This document shows positions 33,361-44,600 of a stretch of DNA of 64,000 nucleotides, piece after piece. The position numbers and the translations under genes were made by a program. The stretch comes from Asterias rubens (lineage: Eukaryota > Echinodermata > Asteroidea > Forcipulatida > Asteriidae), in NCBI RefSeq assembly GCF_902459465.1, contig NC_047082.1, positions 3,534,001 through 3,598,000 of the forward strand, read 5' to 3'. Within the stretch, counting starts at the first letter, position 1; each line of letters starts with the position of its first letter. The notes beneath the pieces were generated by a model. It was not told the origin of the DNA and ran no database searches. It was given only the letters and a program-made list of their open reading frames with translations.

Positions 33361-36300
33361 TCCTCCGATTGGCACAGATTTCAAATGGCAGAGGGGATAA
33401 ACTGATGCCTCCAACACCCTGGAATGAGATGGGCGGGGCTCCTTCAGGCTTACTGAGGTTGAATCCATGAAGAAAATGAGTAAAGAAAAGGAAGAGCTCC
33501 ATCTTGGCAAGTTGTTCTCCTAGGCATGCACGTCTTCCTGTATAATCACAGAAAAAAAAAGGAGAACTCAGATAAGGCGTTTGGGAAAAATGCACAAAAT
33601 GAAAAAAAACAAATCCTCTCAAAACGTGGCCCTTATTTTTTAAACTGTGTCGATTACATGTGAGCACACGGGCACATCTCTAAAACAAACGCATGTTATA
33701 TTTTGATTAATTTTCAAAACATGACCTCTTTATAAGCCTGGTTTATACATTCTGCGGATGTGAATACGATACAATGTCGCCACAAATTCACAACAAATTG
33801 TTTGCATCAGTGGACTTGTGCAAAACTCTTGCGAAACATTCATCGCAAAAACAGGGCGGTGACGTCAAAATTTGTATTGCATTCGCATTCGCAGGAAGTA
33901 TGAACCAGGCTTAATTTACTGATTTGTCCACTGGTTGGTTGTATGGTGTGTTTATTAAGAACTAGAGGAATTGAAGGGATGTACTTTTCCAAAAACAATA
34001 AGGGAATCAATGTGTGGTGAAGAGGTTTTCAACTAGTGGTTTAAACCCGCAGAGACCTGGTTCTTGATAATTTTACTGAGACGAAGTGGAGGTGAATTAT
34101 CAAGAACCAGGCCTCATCGGGCTTGAACCACTTGTTGAAAACCGATTCAACACACTTTGATTCGATTAATAAATACCTTTTCGGTCACAAAACATCAATA
34201 CTTTTTGGTCAAAAAGTAAAATAAACGCAAAAATTATAATTGTTCACTGATTTCTTTCAACACAACACCCCTCTGGCTATGAAATGGTAAGGCCATCGGG
34301 TAAACAACTCCTTATAAGGAGATTGCTGTGCGCGTTGCGCGTATCGCGTGATGTGGCACAACTGTTTCAACCGTTGCTCTTGACCAATAGGAATGAAGAA
34401 ACTGTCTTATAAGCACAGGTGCAAGCTTGCGTGTCGCGCCAATGTTTCAACACTTTTTACTGGTGTTAGATCATCCGTTCAAACACCCCCGCTTGATAAA
34501 CTGTCTTAGGTATTTATGAATAATGTATCAAGTACTTCTATAAGCCCATTCAACCACAAAATGTATTCTCACCTGTCCCATAAGGTATTAACTTTTCAGA
34601 CTTCTTCACGCTCTGATCAGTTTCATCAAAGAATCTTTCAGGGATAAACTTGTCAGGTTCTGGCCACAGCTCTTGATCCATCCCAAGCGCCCATAAGTTT
34701 GGCAAAATGATGGTTCCTTTTGGGATATTATACCCTCTAAAAGTCACAACGCTTGACGCCTCATGCGGCACACCTAATGGGATGATATTGCTGATGCGTT
34801 GAATCTCATACAGCGTTGCTTCTGTGTAAGGAAGCTTCGCTCGGTCGGAGAGACGGGGAAGGCGATCACGACCAACTTCTCTATCAATCTCGCCCTGTAT
34901 CTTCCTTTGAATCTCTGGAAATGCTATCATGTATAGAAGAGCCCATCGTAGCGTGGTAGAAGAAGTCTCCGAACCAGCGGAGAATAAATCCGCCGTGGTG
35001 CCAAGGAGATCATTGACGGTCACTGTAGAATCATCGGCTCTCCTCTCCTCCTCCAAGATCACATCCATGAAGTCACGAATAGTCTCTGGGTTGAAGGTCT
35101 TGCGATGTTCTTCCAGAACATTCCTGCTGAAATCATTGACGTGTCGGGTGTTATCCAGACATTCTTTAACCATAGGGAGGAATGAAGCTAATAGGTGTGA
35201 GTAAGGCATGAAGAGTATTGCACCCGTTGCTCCTCCCATCAGTTCAGTGTTCCTGTAGATAGCTCTTTGAAGCTCAATGAATATGGAATCTGTGTAGTCG
35301 TAGCGTGATCCAAACACTACAGAGCAAATCACGTTAGAAATTCCACTGGATAAGATCTGAGAAGGATTGAATGGTCTGCCGTTGTAAGATCTAACCTCGT
35401 CTAACATGAATCCTGCCTCGGTGGTAATCCGGTCTTCAAAGACTGGTTTTCCAACTCCAAAGTCTCTCATGAAGTTGAGAGTTAATTTCCTCTGGGCCTT
35501 CCAGAGCTCCCCAGAGGCCCCTACGGCTCCTGTACAAAAAATATCAACATTATTAATGTACATTTTAAAAAGGAATACATTGATACAATGTAACAATTTG
35601 CCATTGTTTTTGTTTACCATTAAAGGCCGTGTACACTATTGGTAATTGTCAAAGACTAGCCTTCACAGGTGGTGTTTCTCAACATATGCATAAAATAACA
35701 AACCTGTGAAAATTTGAGCTCAATTGGTCATCGAAGTTGCGAGATAAGAATGAAAGAAAAAACACCCTTGTCACACGAAGTTGTGTGCGTTTAGATGGTT
35801 GATTTCGAGACCTCAAGTTCTAAACTCGAGGTCTTGAAATCAAATTCGTGGAAAACTACTTCTTTCTCAAAAACTATGGCACTTCAGAGGGAGCTGTTTC
35901 TCACAATGTTTTATACCATCAACCTCTCCCCATTACTCGTCACCAAATAAGGTTTTATGCTAACAATTATTTTGAGTAATTACCAATAGTGTCCACTGCC
36001 TTTAAGGTAAAGTCAATGCAAAAATGAGAATACCCCTTGCATGCACCATCATGCACCATTTTGAGTATTGCCCCAACAGAGGGGCACATAATTTCAAGGG
36101 GCATCGCTTAAACTAAAATTGGACATGTCATCAATAGTTGGTATCTGAAATCTATTTTGGCATGTCTATGGCTGTGTCCGAATTGGCGGCTACGGCTGGA
36201 TCATCATGTGTTGAAGTATACGAAATTCTTAGCAACAGTCGCAACCCTAGCCATAGCCACAAATTAGAAAATGGTGTTTCGGGACATGCATTTTTTTCAT

Positions 36301-37823
36301 ATCAGATCCATAAATTGGCATGCCCAACTATAGTTTGGCATGTGGGAAGTCTATTATCTATAGTTTAGATGGTTGACAAGTAACTAATGTTTCAGAAAGG
36401 CGCTCCAGAGTTGCACCAAACCAAATTCTGAATTGAGTACATGCTGGTTTGTGGACTGAAACAGTTGAGATCGACTGCCACGGTCGTTTGGAACGAATCT
36501 GGAGTGCCTGGGTTTTAGACGTTGATCTTGTCATGAGCCAAACCTAAAAATGTTATGTTAAGCTCGCCTGTCTGAAACCAACAATTTTATAGGTCAATCG
36601 GAGTCGCTCCTAATCTATTGGTTCGGTGCGTCTCTGAAACAAGTGTAAGTCCTTTACCTATGCCTCCCTGCAGCACCTGTTCAAATACTGACAGTGATGG
36701 GCGACCATTTAAGTCTGGATGGTTGAGTGCATCACGAATCACATCATATCCATGTAGGACAACAACCCTATTGCCAGCAACTAAGTTGACCATTAATACT
36801 GGTCCATGTTTCTCCGATAACCTGTCAAAACAAAAGTTACATTTTCATCAGTTTGTTCATCAATCATTGAAAGTCACTTTTCAAGTTAAAGACAATGGAC
36901 ACTATTGGTAATTGTCAAAATCCAGTCTTCTCACTTGGTGTATCTCAACATATGCATAAAATAACAAACCTGTAAAAATTTGACCTCAATTGGTCGTCTC
37001 AGTTGCAAGATAACTATGAAAGAAAAAACACCCTTGTCATACATGTACGAAGTTGTGTGCTTTCAGATGCTTGATTTTGAGACCTCAAATTCTAAACTTG
37101 AGGTCGCGAAATCAAATTCGTTGAAAATTACTTCTTTCTCGAATACTACGTCACGGGAGCCGTTTCTCACAATGTTTTATACTATTAACCTCTTCCCATT
37201 ACTCGTTACCAAGTGAGGTTTTATGCCAATAATTATTTTGAGTAATCACCAATAGTGTCCACTGCCTTTAAGCTTGGCCAGGGGCAGTTCTCAAACCTTG
37301 GCATGGGCTCCATCTCCATGCACTGTCTGTTTTTTCGAACCACCACAGCGTGCACAATACATGCTGCTCCAAAAAGTTCAGGTCTGGGGGCCTAGCTGCA
37401 TTTCAACTGCGTAAAGAGCCCTTTTAATACGGAGTGAGAAATAACCTCTCTCTTAAGAGGGAGCAGTTGCCTACAATGTTTTATACTATCAACAGCTCTC
37501 CATTGCTCGTTACCAGGTAAGTTTTTATGCTAACAATTGTTTTGAGTAACTACCAAACTGATTACCAATAGAGTCCAGTTCCTTTAAAGGTTTACTGCAG
37601 CAGGCAATTCTAATGTCGGGTACCTTTGAAATATTTGATGTGGCGCTCCTGTGTTTCTGAGAGAGAGTATAGTAGGAAGACTACCGACAACTGGCCATGA
37701 GCGTGGTCCAGGAGGCAAGGCAACAGGGCATCGCATATACCACCTCAGGATTAAAAATACAGTTATGCTTATCAAGATGGTGGACGGCACATCTACAGGA
37801 ATACTCCAATACAGACCCATCAT
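33356..37823 (-). CDS. Cytochrome P450, CYP2-clan type, copy A
   Basis: Four minus-strand exons, 37823-37624, 36821-36658, 35529-34573 and 33537-33356, close in frame to 500 residues, a normal microsomal P450 length. In order they show an N-terminal membrane anchor (about residues 9-29), the proline hinge LPPGPRSWP, the C-helix LWKAQRK, the I-helix AGSETSSTT, EIQR (ExxR motif), PERF, and a haem loop PYGTGRRACLG with Cys445 as axial ligand. The usual Phe seven residues before the Cys is Tyr438. Microsomal monooxygenase activity is expected from the family, but the substrate cannot be told. It is divergent to copy B (41651-48456). The third exon is a fusion of what are two exons in copy B. Confidence 0.93.
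33734..33913. mobile_element. ~180-bp foldback element, copy M2
   Basis: The ends 'aagcctggtttatacattctg' and 'gcaggaagtatgaaccaggctt' are inverted. The interior contains 'gcaaaaacagggcggtgacg'. It lies in the last intron of P450 copy A. Confidence 0.75.
33999..34522 (+). mobile_element. ~525-bp element with foldback end, copy D2
   Basis: Colinear with 28654-29210. The palindromic part spans about 34003-34163, with perfect 17-bp arms at 34057-34073 and 34095-34111. It occupies most of the last intron of P450 copy A. Confidence 0.75.
35620..36005 (-). mobile_element. TTAA-MITE subfamily A, copy A5
   Basis: Complete TTAA-bounded copy in the second intron of P450 copy A, 90 bp from the exon 3 acceptor. 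Confidence 0.85.
36166..36270. repeat. Fragment of the diverged GC-rich hairpin element
   Basis: 'gtgtccgaattggcggctacgg' and 'gtcgcaaccctagcc' match 23277-23406. The right terminus is lost. Confidence 0.55.
36886..37271 (-). mobile_element. TTAA-MITE subfamily A, copy A6
   Basis: Complete copy in the first intron of P450 copy A, starting 65 bp from the exon 2 acceptor. Its sequence differs from A5 at many positions, so the two are independent insertions and not a recent duplication. Confidence 0.85.
37424..37587 (-). mobile_element. TTAA-MITE subfamily B fragment
   Basis: Terminal half of a subfamily B element ('caacagctctccattgctcg', ending 'gtccagttcctttaaa'). It lies 37 bp downstream of the P450 copy A exon 1 donor. 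Confidence 0.7.
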
Positions 37824-38048
37824 TTATCTAAGCAGTGCAGAAATACAAAAATATTAATATTCAGAATTATAGGCAGGAAATATAATATAAAGAACACAGA
37901 CAACTCTATCTCAAAAACTGCCTTCTTAAGTTCTACATACAAAGCCAACACTGCCCTAACTAACTGCCTATCCTTGCTCTACCGTTGTCTATGTTGGTGA
38001 GATAGAACTTTGGGTTGACACAGCACCGAGTGAGTTACTCCTAACATG

Positions 38049-38122
38049 CCTAGAACTATGCGGTTTCGTTCCTCTATCGTCTTACGGGAGACAATAGCGG
38101 AACGAAACCGCATAGTTCTAGG
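38049..38122. repeat. Perfect 24-bp inverted repeat with 26-nt loop
   Basis: Arms at 38049-38072 and 38099-38122 are exact complements, beginning CCTAGAACTATGCGG. Outside the arms, 'agttactccta' and 'aggagtaac' extend the symmetry imperfectly. Confidence 0.9.
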
Positions 38123-38710
38123 AGTAACAGTGAGTTAGCCCCATCAAAAGTACCAATACGCTGGACTCCCTCCGCTTCTTGCAGAGGGAGTCATGGAGTC
38201 CAAGGTAGGAATAGGGGCGGAACTTCAAGTTCCCCGGAAGTACTATTTATACCCCAAGTCTAAAAACTGATGCCCGATGCGATGGCAGAAAGTCCTTACT
38301 CTATGCAGAAAGTTACGTTACGTTAGCCAAATTAAACTCACCGTCTTTGGATTATTTATGAACCAGTCAATGGAGATTATTTTAATTGATGATGACTGTC
38401 CACTGCATTCAAGAAGTATGGGATTGGCTTTGGTACATGCATGTAGAAATACATGAGTTAACCATCTGCTGAAAACAACAACATCACCGGTCTTTGTTTA
38501 CAATACCGTGTGAATTTGACAACGCGTGTCGAAGGGGCGCCCTCAAGTGTCAATTTCCCAAAAATAAAAACGCACCACACCCACATACTGGTCCCCTGTT
38601 TATATCCGACATGTATTGTACCGGTAATAGCTTTTTAGAACCAGCGATTTCATTAGATACAATGATTTCATTGGATAAATCTGCAGTGACGTAAGCTTTC
38701 CATGTCTGTA

Positions 38711-38770
38711 TTTTGATTGGTCCGAGGTGATGTGGGTCAGCTGACCAACATCACATTGGGCCAATCAAAA
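38711..38770. repeat. 60-bp spacerless palindrome with central GTCAGCTGAC
   Basis: Two 30-bp arms meet with no loop and differ at about four positions. The centre contains the E-box CAGCTG, and the outer ends are TTTTGATTGG and CCAATCAAAA (inverted CCAAT motifs). Confidence 0.85.
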
Positions 38771-38866
38771 CACTTTCTTTCGGTCGTCTGCTGCACATGC
38801 TTTGTGCACTGTGTATCACGTGCAAGTTACTTGCATGTGTTTGTTGTATGTACCATGGAGGAACCA

Positions 38867-39000
38867 TAGGCCGTGTCCGAAACGACGACTTCGGCTACAG
38901 CTACGTCTAGATCAGCGCTTCTACCAGTGTTAAAAAATAGGCAGACGCGCGCGATCTAGCCGTAGCTGTAGCCGAAGTCGCCGTTTCGGACACGGCCTTA
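38867..39000. mobile_element. ~130-bp GC-rich hairpin element, copy F2
   Basis: It starts AGGCCGTGTCCGAAACG and ends with its inverse. Outside it lie CATGGAGGAA (38854-38863) and TTCCTCCATG (39001-39010), themselves inverted. The loop is in the opposite orientation to copy F3. Confidence 0.85.
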
Positions 39001-39010
39001 TTCCTCCATG

Positions 39011-40848
39011 TATGTACAATGTTATGAAATGTTCACACGTATGTAGGATTTATAGGACGTCACGTGTCGTTTCACTCTCTTGAGGGCGCTTTGAAGTGTT
39101 TTTGACAAAAGCACATGTGGGGCGCCCGATATGGCACAAATTTCTGCAAATTCTGAAGGACATCACGTTCTTTGCACAACCCAGCCTAAACCATGGAGGA
39201 GAAATATGTAAGTAGGCCCTAACTCTGTTTATTTTATCTGGCAGCAATTCTTGTTTTTCCGATTGGAAAAGTGAAGCACAGTTCCTGGACTCGTGTACTG
39301 TATCATGTAGGTCTCTGATTTTGTAACCTTTCCCTTGACCAAGGCGTTGGAACATGGATGGAAGTCTGCTAAATAGTTAACTTGGGCATGTTGAATAAAA
39401 TAATATCTCTTTTGAGGGGGAGTGTTGGCCCTGAAGAGCTGGTGTGGTGTCTCGATATTTCTAACAGTATACTCTGCTCGTCTTCGAAGGCGTTGACGTT
39501 TTATTTTCACTTACAATTAGTTGTTTTTCCTGCACACAATTTGCGCCACCTGCGCCCGAGCTATTCTCTATTATCGTAGTCTCTTCGTTGGGTGCTGTCA
39601 CTGTATGTATGCACACTCTCTGCATCGGACCTACGCACAGTCAGGTTACGACGGTGCAGGAGATTCTGAACCCCCCCCCCCCCCCCCCCGGAGATTGTTT
39701 TGTAAGGACAAGCCGCTACAAGCTACCTGTAGCTTTGGGCGTTGCCTCCACGAGCTTTGGTCGGCTAGTTTTTTTCTTTTCCTGTCTTTTATATATACAT
39801 GTATGCATTAAATTGTAGTTCTGTAATTGAAATGGTTTTGTGGAAATGAAATAGTGTGAATTGAATTGACAAAATTCTGCCCCCCCCCCTTGTTTCGAAC
39901 TGTGTACAAACTTCTTCTGATAGCGCCCTCTTTTGAATCATCCTCAGAATTACTGCCTTCAGCATGGCTACTGAACCGTAGGACTTTTAAGAAGTGTGGT
40001 GTGTGGTGTGTGGTTACGCAGGACGGTCGAAGTTGGATAACTTTGTTGTCAAACCAATACCATACCACACCCCCGTGCGTTTCAGATCAATAATGCACTG
40101 TTCACAGAAAATCGTTTTCTGGACTGATGAAGTTACTAGGGTGATTTTCTTTCCGTCTGGTTTCTACTTCCACTAATGGACTCCGTTGTCGATGGTTTGT
40201 GTCAGTGACAAAAGGTTTCCATAGGGGGGGATGGGTGTTTTGGGTGCAGATAGGCCATGCTGTTATCTACCCATGTATATACTGGAAGGGGGACAAGGTA
40301 GCAGCAGACTTGTGTACTTCCATTGTTTTCGGAAATAGTATCTGAATGCTAAAACTACATGGCAATGAATTGTACACTGGTGGTAGAAGTTGTACCATAA
40401 AGCATTCCTAATAAATCTCATATTGTTTGTTTGTTTGTTTTCATACGATCCAGTCCTTTCATGTCTTTATTGTAATCCGTTAATCTCTGGATTATCCCTG
40501 ATGAATTCTTGAATTAATATCAACTACGAGAACGGACTTGAATAACTCTACAGAATATTATTATTAGTAACACGAACATTATTTTTCGAATAAATTTGTT
40601 GGCCTCGACTCACTTTGGCCATAGGCCCAGCAGGCAGACTATTGTATAGTTACTGCACCCGAACGTATTATGGTACAATAGGGTGTCATGCAACAACCAG
40701 ACCCATTCAGTTCAGGAACACTACAAATTTGCATCGGAGATAAAGAATATTCATTTTGGTTTTTACCCGTGTGCACCGATGTGTGTTATGTACTGTATAC
40801 TCAGTACTTCGGATCAGTTTCTGAGGCTATCAGTCTGAGTGTCAGACT
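39011..40848. other. Intergenic region between the divergent P450 genes, middle
   Basis: No exon was supported. It includes a decayed stem-loop repeat (39400-39495), a 19-C run (39671-39689), and a segment at about 39885-39955 that recurs at 61770-61830 ('aactgtgtacaaact', 'agcgccctctt'). Confidence 0.45.
39400..39495 (-). repeat. Decayed stem-loop repeat
   Basis: It aligns with 61331-61434 and 28325-28410 but reads GGCCCTGAAGAGCT where those have the intact histone-type stem, so the stem is broken. Confidence 0.55.
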
Positions 40849-40982
40849 AAGGCCGTGTCCGAAACGGCGACTTCGGCTACAGCTACGGCGAGATCGCGCG
40901 CGTCTGCCTATTCTTCAACACTGGTAGACGCGCTGATCTAGACGTAGCTGTAGCCGAAGTCGTCGTTTCGGACACGGCCTAA
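40849..40982. mobile_element. ~130-bp GC-rich hairpin element, copy F3
   Basis: Very well matched inverted arms starting AGGCCGTGTCCGAAACGGCG, with few mismatches over about 45 bp each. Confidence 0.9.
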
Positions 40983-41650
40983 TTATACCACCACCAAACA
41001 ACAGGAGTACATGTACAATGATATTGCAAGGAGATTGGTTCTGGCTGAAACACGTGTGGACACGATAGCCTCATCAGGCTGAGTCGCAGCCAATCGCGCG
41101 CATCTTTGGTATCACCGACGATGATAACGTCGTACTTGGGCCTTTATCGCGCCTCTCACAACCAATCAAGGCCATGCTTACCGTGGAATTCTGTGTAAGC
41201 TTACATTGTACATCCTATAGAATAGTGTGCTTCACTCTGCTCGGTGGTAAGCACAGTACTCAGCGGTAAGCAGAGCCATGAAAGTGGACCCTGGTTAGCT
41301 GAGGATTATAGACCGGTCCTACTAAAAGCCAACAACAAGCCGACAACGCCGACAACAAGTCAAGAGCACCGACAACACGCCGCCAACAAGTTTTTAATAC
41401 CTCAAAAATGGCAAATAAACCATAGATATAATTATTAGAACTGTATGTGTTCTGTAACATAAACATAAATTTAATGGAAAAACCCCTCACACGCACATCT
41501 GATCAGTCGATCTCTATGAGTGGACGATAAATATTATTGACTTGATTGTTGAGTGAACCATTAAATAGTCTGTCTTCGAAGCTTCGTCATAAGTGGTGAG
41601 CGAATCACACGTGTATGTTGATGTGGTAAGCAACTATTGGACTAGGAAGC

Positions 41651-44600
41651 ATGGATCTAGCTTTCGTTGTTTTTGGTGCTGCTGCAGTGCTCGCGTTCAT
41701 CATTTTTGTAAAGAAATCTCTCCAAGGTGCCCCGCCGAACCATCCGCCTATTCCAAATCTTCTGCCTGTTTTATGGGATCGCTGGTATCATGGAGTGGAC
41801 ATCGGAGACAAACCTCACGAAATCTTCCACTGGTAAGACCATTTGGTTATACTTATTCCTCTTAAATTACTTATTTATTATTTATTTCAAAATCTTTATT
41901 ATACATAAAGGTCCTGTGTCATCAAAATGAGAATAAGGAAAAACATATCTTAAAAAATGCTTTCATTCAGAGTAAAAATATTTAACAGATTTTAAAGATA
42001 AACAAAAAGAGGATTAAAATTAACGTAACGATTGATCTGTTTGTATGTATTTTTAAAACCACCAATAGACGATGCATTCTGGGTTTTAATAGCAGGTAGC
42101 TTGTTCCATAAAGAGCAGCATTAGAATAAATAAAATATTGCCTACACATTGTAAATGATTTTGTAGAATATACTATGAACAATTTGATGTAGCAATAGTT
42201 GAGTGGGTATATTATTATTGGTTTATTTACAAAAAAAACATTCAGTCTTGGCAGCCAGAGGCTGAACTGCGTTTGAAATTACTACAGAACATAAGAAAAT
42301 ATATATACTGTTTTTAAAGTTACAGAACAAAAATAAGAAATATAAAAATACTTATTTATATAATAAATACAGTGATGGGAGAGGGTTTAGTGTCATTCAG
42401 GGCTGGATACTCCACGGAGGCAACGAAGGCAGTTGCCTCCATGCCCCCTAGGCTTTGCCTTGGTGCCCTTAAACTGTTGCAGAATTTTACAATTTCCTCA
42501 TTAGGGAGCTCTTAATCAAGTATGGTGTTTGACTTGCCCTTTCAGAAACGAAGCCTACAGTTCTTGCCTTCATTTATTCGATTTAATGATAATCACGTTT
42601 TCGTGCAAGCATGTCTTGTCTTGTTATCATCAAATTAAAACTATGAATATTTCTTCTATAATTAACCTATGGCACTAAAGGATAAAGATCTCAATAAGCC
42701 TTTTGAGACACAATGCTACAACACTATGAAGTTTTTGTAATTGTGTGTATACACCCAAACTAAACAGTGCACTCCTATTGCGTCCACCATACCTCAAAAA
42801 GACTTATTATATCAATTATTATATTGCTCAACATTGTTGTCATCCAAGTTCGCATTTGATGTGTACCACCAGAACTAAAGCATTTTAGGCAGGGAGGGAA
42901 AATAAAAAAAGAAAGAAAAACTAACGCCAAATTGATTACAGGAGACTAAATGTATTCTACAGTATGCACATCGAAGATTTCTTAAAAGGGTATTGTTGAT
43001 GGGTCAATTACTTAGCTAAACACTATAGTCTGAATCAAGTTTCTCAGACAGTTTGCTCTCATTTTCTTTTCTTTTTTCATTGATGGTGGATGTATTCTAT
43101 TTTGTTAATTTATTTATATTTTATTGCTTAATTTATTTATATTTTATTGTTTAATGTTATCATTTGATTGATTGATAATTTCATTTATTTATTTAATTAT
43201 TTCTTTCTTTTCTTATTTATTTATTTACTCTTTTTTTATTGCTTTTTTTTAAACCTATTTTATTAATTTATTTGAAAATTTTAAGCATCAGTGGCCAATG
43301 TAAACAAATTATAAAATCATTTAGTTCTTTAATTTTTGCACATTTTGTAGGTTTTACCCCAAGCTTGGTCCAATATACATGATAGACGGCATTTTGTTGA
43401 AAATCTTTGTCATTCACGGTGCTGAACTTATACGGGAAGCCTTCCACAACAGGCTGCTTTGTGACCGGCCTTCGGTGAAGATCTTACGGCATACAGTGGA
43501 TGGAGAAGGTAAGATTTTAAGGGCTGTGGACACTATTGGTAATTGCCAAAGACCAGTCTTCTTACTTGGTGTATCTCAACATATGCATAACATAACAAAC
43601 CTGTGAAAATTTGAGCTCAATTGGTCGTCGGAGTTGCGAGATAATAATGAAAGAAAAAACACCCTTGTCAAACAAAGTTGTGTGCGTTTAGATGGTTGAT
43701 TTCGAGACCTCAAGTTCTCAATCTGAGGTCTCGAAATCAAATTCGTGGAAATTACTTCTTTCTCGAAAACTATGGCACTTCAGAGGGAGCCGTTTCTCAC
43801 AATGTTTTATACCATCAACCTCTCCCCATCACTCGTCACCAAGAAAGGTTTTATGCTAATAATTATTTTGAGTAATTACCAATAGTGTCCACTGCCTTTA
43901 AATCAAATACCCATCATTTTAAAGGCTTACTTGGTAACGAGTAATGGAGAGCTGTTAATTAAGTATAAAACATTGTGAGAAACGGCTCCCTCTGAAGTGA
44001 CGTTTATAGTTTTCGAGAAAGAAGTAATTTTGTCACGAATTTGATTTCATCTGAAAGCACACAACTTCGTGTGATAAGGGTGTTTTTTTTCTTCCATTAT
44101 CTCGCAACTTTGACGACAACATTTTCACAGGTTTGTTATTTTGTGCGTATGATGAGATACACCAAGTTAGAAGACTGGTCTTTGACATTACCGAAGGTGG
44201 TCTATAAAGGCATGTTTTAGAGGGCCCAACAACTGTTGATTTCGCGTTATCAAGCATTCCCAAGTTTTTATGCTGACATTATTTTTTCGAGTAATTACCA
44301 AAATGTGTCCTGTGCATTTAAAACGATCGGTTCTAGGCGCTCGTATTTACCCGTCCAAACTCGAGACTTGAATTAATCCTGGCATTTCGTGAAATCGGCT
44401 GGACTGCTTGGAAAGAACTTTAATTAACTGGGGATTCTCTTATTGTGAAATGTTTCAGGAGTAGCTTTCTCATCCGGCGATGCGTGGAAAGCCCAGAGAA
44501 GGATCGCAATTACCTTCATGAAGGATTTCGGCTTGAATAGGACAGACTACGGGGACGTGATTGGGATCGAGGCCGAGTGCCTTGTGGCTGAGATGAAGAA

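Larger units (their letters stand above)
37858..38866. other. Intergenic region between the divergent P450 genes, left part
   Basis: No exon was recognised. It contains the perfect inverted repeat at 38049-38122 and the palindrome at 38711-38770, and presumably the promoter of P450 copy A near 37824-38000. No TATA box convinced me. Confidence 0.45.

Noticed and set aside
39588-39818. ORFs across a 19-C run encoding poly-proline
   Set aside because: Mononucleotide run artefact, with no splice context or domain.
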